From: Rhytidiadelphus loreus
Lineage: Eukaryota; Streptophyta; Bryopsida; Hypnales; Hylocomiaceae
NCBI GenBank assembly: GCA_947034895.1
Contig: OX344762.1
Coordinates: 15,666,760-15,730,759 of the forward strand
Reading direction: 5' to 3'
Length of the DNA: 64,000 bases
Under the pieces are notes generated by a model. The model ran no database searches, had not been told where the DNA came from, and saw only the letters and a program-made list of their open reading frames with translations. The position numbers were made by a program, and so were the translations under genes. How positions within the stretch are numbered: the stretch's first letter is position 1; every line of letters starts with the position of its first letter. Below are positions 59,491-64,000 of the stretch, one piece after another.

Positions 59491-62255
59491 CACACCAACG
59501 TGTTGTGCACTCTCTCTTCTGAATGCGTCAGCTTGCGCTTGATGCATGAAATGCTTCAGAAATGAAAGTCCATCTCCATCGCCATCGCCATCTCTGGAGC
59601 TCATCGCGACGTGCGTGCTGCAAGAACAGCAACAATCTGCCTGTCCACTGGTACAGGTGCGTGATTTGTTTCTACTTGGTGGCTGTATGTTTGAATCGAT
59701 TGAGCTTCATCTCAATAATCCACTATCATTAGATTAGCATGAAGCTAACATCAATTTAAGGTCTTATATTGTTTGAGATTAGTTGGGGTGGAGCTGAGTA
59801 GAGAAGTCCAGGATCCAATCAATCTAGAGGCGTTGCACGAGCTGTAAGGAGATTAGGTCTATCTCTTCTGACGAAGGTTTCTGTTGTCAATGGACAGATT
59901 GGTGGAAGACAATAAGTAGCCAAAGAAATTAGTGATCATCCATTCTTCCACTGGAAACGGACCTGCAATTAAACGCTATCCCCCTGCTGAGGTCAATTCT
60001 TCAATGCCAATGCAGGTTGTTATGAAGAATACTCCGGAGTCGTGTGTTTCTGAAATTGATATCCTCCCGCACCAAAAGTCAACTCCAAAGCATCAGCAAA
60101 CGGCAAGAGGATGATCATTCTTGTGTTTCAAGACCTTTTCAAAATCCATCGAACCAGTTGAAGAAGAAGGCGAGAAGCTCCGGTCTCTCTTGTTAAGGCT
60201 CGTGAATATTCAAAGTCTGTTCCCTTTGAATCCCTTGCACAGGACAATGCCTGAAGAGCCTTGTTGTTGAAGCAGTGGGCATTTCTCATAGATTAGAAAT
60301 GGAGACTGGAGCAGTGCTAGGGAGTTCAGACAGACTTTTCTTTAAGATGACCATTGACGTGGTATGAGGAAATTAGTATCTCTCCTGTGTACTGTACATA
60401 TTGAATTCTACTTCCCCATGTAGGCGAATGCTAACAATAGGGAAATCGGGTTCGCCACTTTGCTTAGGAAGGTGATCATCACGGTTGCCTGTAGGGAAAA
60501 TTTGATCATAAACAAGGTACGCAGTCGTTATCTCACCTATTGGTAGAGGCTTTCCAATGAAGTGGAAACTTGTCGTTGGTCTTATTAGAGCAAGTAAATA
60601 TCATACTAGAAGAGCTGCAAGGTTGAAGAACCCATTTTTCATTCGGGGCTTATCTGGTATATGAAAAATTTCATGGAAGTGAAGAAGCAAGTGTTCTTCT
60701 CTCTGGCACTATTACTTAATAGTGCATGAAATGGTCGCTGAAAAGGAAAAACTTTTTATTTATTCTTCTTGCCATGAGGACTACGCTGGGTAGACGTGGT
60801 GTTACCTGATGTTGTTGTAGTGTGATAACGTCGTAAACGAGTGTAGCTGAAATTGATGTTCAAATATTGCCGAGTTTGCTCAAAATTCTGCACTAGATGT
60901 GCTGAAATTTGCAATGAGTACACTCATATTGCTCAGAGCTTAAACTCATGAGATGTAATGAAAGGAAGTTGACTGCATATCCTTTTACTTCGAAGTTTGT
61001 GTAGGAATTCGACATCAACACTACGTTATTCAACTATGAAGCTCGGGAGTTTTTTTAAGTCCAATCAATCGTTTAATCTGAACAAATAATTTAATCTGAT
61101 GTGGGCTACAATTAAGTTAGACTGTCACTGTTCCTCTGTTTGTTCCTCGTTTTATGTGACTGCTTGGCCCGATTCTTTTCTCACGCCTCCGTCTTGTTGG
61201 TCTTTGATTCTCAAACCTCTTGTTGGTCTTGTTTGTAGGGTCAACTTCTCCGTCAATGTCATTTCTTTAACCTTGTCGGTTGAATTTTTGAACATCTAAC
61301 AATGGCAAAATATTCCCCCGTCTTGGTATTGACAGCCAAACATATAGGAAGCATCAGGCGTTGCTGAATAATGTTCTCAAATTAAATTACATGTGTGCAT
61401 CTCATCCGAATTTGATTTCTAGAACCAGAAAATGGTGACAAGACAAGACTGAAAAGATTTGCTCTTTTATCCATTTTTCCTTTTTTTCGGAACTTTCCTG
61501 CCGGGTGATCCGTCGCATTGAAAAGACATATCAAAAGAATTGCTTTAACTCGTGCATTCTTTTTAGGCACCTTTTCATCAGTCTCCTGATGATAATAATG
61601 TCCTCAAGGACCGGCAGCCAGGATATCAGGCATTCTAAATGTCGGCGCATTCTTATCTTCTTTGCATTTGTCATTGTATTCCGGTACTAAAAAAGAATTA
61701 TTTCTTCTTCACAGGAAATGAGCTTCTCAGCCTTAACTTGGGTAACAAGATTCACGTGTGACCCTCAACGTTTGAATTCACATACTGTACGGTGGGAGCA
61801 CCCAAACCTGACAAATTCAGCATAGTTAGAGGTACCTCTTCCTAGAAGTAATATTTTTGTAGCACTAGCAATTGAAAATCATGAATTTTCAAAAAAAGAA
61901 TAGATTTTTTGGATATGTCATGTAATTTCTAAGAATTTTAAAAGTGAAAACTTCCTAGACCACTCAAATCATCTATGGGTGGATCTAAAAGAGAAATTTC
62001 AAAATGTCTACAATCAATCAATCACAATCAATCAATCACAATTAAGCATGGAGATGGTTTAATGACGCTTTTCAAGAACACTTTAATGGAAGTCTAGGGA
62101 CGGTTTAATAGAAATTTAGGGTATATGAATGGATATAGGGACAAGAATGGATGTTTTCACTTTACATGCAACGTGGAATTTCAATTTCAATTTTCCAACA
62201 TAATGTACCTTGTCATCTTGACTTGAGTATAGTAGTGATGAAGCTAATTTTACAT
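59491..62255. other. 3' flank of the kinase-like gene and intergenic DNA
   Basis: The first few hundred bases probably include the 3' untranslated region; a possible donor (GTACAG followed by GTGCGT) lies at about 59,651-59,658. The rest has moderate GC and no recognised gene. Short frames at 59,932-60,114 and 61,099-61,299 resemble nothing known. Confidence 0.4.
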
Positions 62256-62566
62256 CATTAGATGAGATTTCAGGATTTTAAGGGCCGTTTCGGGGCCGTT
62301 CCCGGCCCTGTTCCCTCGGCAGTCAAAGAACGCCACTGACAGATTTTTTTTTTTGAAAAAAAAAAAAAAAAAAAAAAAAATTAAGTTCTTATAATGAGAA
62401 ACAAAGTTTAATTTTAATTTTAATTTTAATTTTTTTCGAAAAATCTGACCTGGCCGTCTCTCGGCCAGGTCAGCACAGACCGGGAACGGCGGATTTCGGC
62501 GGTTCTCGGGGGGGGGTTCGAGTTGGGAACTCGCAGCCCTCCCCGAGAGCCAAAACACATGTAATG
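62256..62566. mobile_element. Interspersed ~305 bp inverted-repeat element, copy B
   Basis: Same orientation and order as 22,008-22,311. The ends are CATTAGATGAGATTT and, reverse-complemented, CATTACATGTGTTTT. It contains GGGCCGTTTCGGGGCCGTTC, a T run and a long A run (62,343-62,381), the perfect hairpin TGACCTGGCC...GGCCAGGTCA (62,446-62,472), and CGAGTTGGGAACTCG near the right end. Hairpin pairing is better preserved than in copy A, so this copy looks younger. Confidence 0.75.
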
Positions 62567-64000
62567 TCTAAAATTCTCAAGAGTCCCCTTGGGAAACTCT
62601 TAAAGGCTCGAATAGGTACCTATAATCTTAATTTTAGACAAGATTGTTTGAAACTTTTTTTCAAGATAGGAGGAAAATTGATTAGCTCTGTGGGAATATG
62701 ATTTTTATTTCAATTGATGCTTGGGAGCAAAAATTATGCTACAATAAGCAAAAAATAGGTGAAAGTAAGCGATATATATATAATATTTTTGTCAATGTAG
62801 AAGATTTGGTTCATTCCATTTGTATAAGTGATGTGAAAGTTATGAAGTTTATTTTTTTAAGGAAAATCTTAGCAAATTTTTGAGAAAATAATCTATTAGT
62901 TTCGTTTATGTACTCAATTTTAACAATTGAACAAAAAAATTGAACATGGGGTCGTTTGTTTTCTAGAAAAATCTCACCATTGGATTTAGTGTATTTCAAT
63001 TCCATCTTAGAGCTATCAACAATTTAGTTTGCCCATCTATCTTGTACCAACTTCAACTTAACAATTTTTTAAAGAATGAAGATGGGAGGGGGGGGGATAA
63101 ATTTTTTTTCCCAAACTTACAACTCAATTTTTCAACATAAATTTTTGTAAATTCATTATTTGTATTAAGAAGATTAAAAAATTAAGAAGATTCAAAGCCT
63201 TATATCCTAGTCAAGCTAGGAGCAAAATACTTGTTTTCTTCACTTTAATCACTTATATCTTATACTCCAAGTTTCTAAAATTGATATTGTCAAAGTTTCT
63301 AAAATTGATTCCAAACATTTTTCATACTAGTATAGTGCAAGATCCTATATTTTGATATGCAAAAGAAACAAAATTTTAAAAGTTTTGTTGTTTGCATTGA
63401 AAATGGTAGCTTTAAAAGTTTTTTGACAAAAAACTGGCCTCAGGACTTCAGGGTTTAAACCCTTGTTGCAAAACAATTTCAATCATTTACAATTAGTGAA
63501 TCTTTTTTCAAAACTTTTCAATTTCTTTTTCCAAAATCATCACTCTACAAAAATTTGTCATCAAAGGGCCTGCTTGTGTACTCTCTTTTCTTATAATTGC
63601 TTTTCCTTCAAAAATATTAAATAAAATAATTAAGATCCATTCCTGACCCTTTAAGAAATTGTCTTCCTTTTGCTATCAAGAGTCATAATTGATTAATTTG
63701 TTATCATTAGCCATTTGGAGAAAAATCCAAAGGAAAATTATTATCTTCATTATCTTTTTTAAATTTCTATGAATATTTGAATTGAGAGGGTAGTAGGAAT
63801 CTATTAGTTTCTCAAGACTTGTCCACAATTGTTCTTCAAAAAATAGGAATCCGAGCTGCACTTCACTTGAATTGGATTATAAATGGGTTGGGAATGGGTT
63901 CAAAAATAGGACTTGAGATTAAAAAGGGGGTCAAGAATGGGCCTAGTTACCTTATTAAAAAAATCCTTGGATGCAAGGAGGACATATTAAAATTCTAGTT
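62567..64000. other. AT-rich intergenic DNA
   Basis: No gene or structured repeat is recognised. A run of nine G lies near 63,090. Confidence 0.4.

Noticed and set aside
60803..60818. TTGTTGTAGTG as the opposite end of the CACTA element at 23,654
   Set aside because: It is 37 kb away with three genes between, lacks the subterminal repeats, and the flanks do not form a 3 bp duplication.
1..64000. tRNA, rRNA or spliceosomal RNA genes
   Set aside because: I looked for the common internal promoter and loop motifs and found none that fold convincingly; a covariance-model search would be needed to exclude them.

Overview
The window is nuclear DNA of a land plant. Four intron-bearing genes with GC-rich exons and short introns (mostly about 80 to 550 bases) sit in AT-rich intergenic DNA full of short inverted-repeat elements. 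A NAC factor of the NAM/CUC type, a plant-type HUB/BRE1 ligase and a DUF1221-like kinase with compact introns fit a bryophyte, probably a moss. That placement is inference, and I cannot name the species.

Layout. 1-14,640 is repeat-dominated, with a GC-rich island without a recognisable gene at 12.0-12.9 kb. 14.6-18.3 kb holds the leader and coding region of a NAC gene (plus strand, 3 coding exons, 417 aa). 18.3-30.0 kb is intergenic and includes one copy of a paired ~305 bp element and a CACTA-type transposon end. 30.0-38.1 kb is a complete HUB/BRE1 histone H2B E3 ubiquitin ligase gene (minus strand, 19 exons, 891 aa). 38.1-41.8 kb is intergenic with two short transposons. 41.8-47.9 kb is a complete DEAD-box RNA helicase of the RH28/DRS1/DDX27 type (minus strand, 18 exons, 800 aa). 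47.9-53.6 kb is a nest of repeats. 53.6-59.5 kb holds the leader and coding region of a kinase-like gene (plus strand, 2 coding exons, 701 aa) with an altered catalytic loop. 59.5-64 kb is intergenic and carries the second copy of the ~305 bp element. I rebuilt every exon junction by hand from GT/AG sites, reading phase and family alignment.

The four genes do not form a pathway. They are a developmental transcription factor, a chromatin modifier, a nucleolar ribosome-biogenesis helicase and a signalling-type kinase or pseudokinase.

The most unusual content is in the repeats. At least five, probably six, non-autonomous elements of 221-945 bp have termini starting (C/T)CC(C/T)T and lie between TTAA duplications, as piggyBac-type elements do. 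One further decayed copy is interrupted by two related TA-flanked inverted-repeat elements; the uninterrupted copy elsewhere in the window shows the empty sites. Other elements include a pogo-like miniature element, an inverted-repeat element inside HUB intron 1, a CACTA end with palindromic subterminal repeats, and a ~174 bp tandem array derived from an interspersed repeat.
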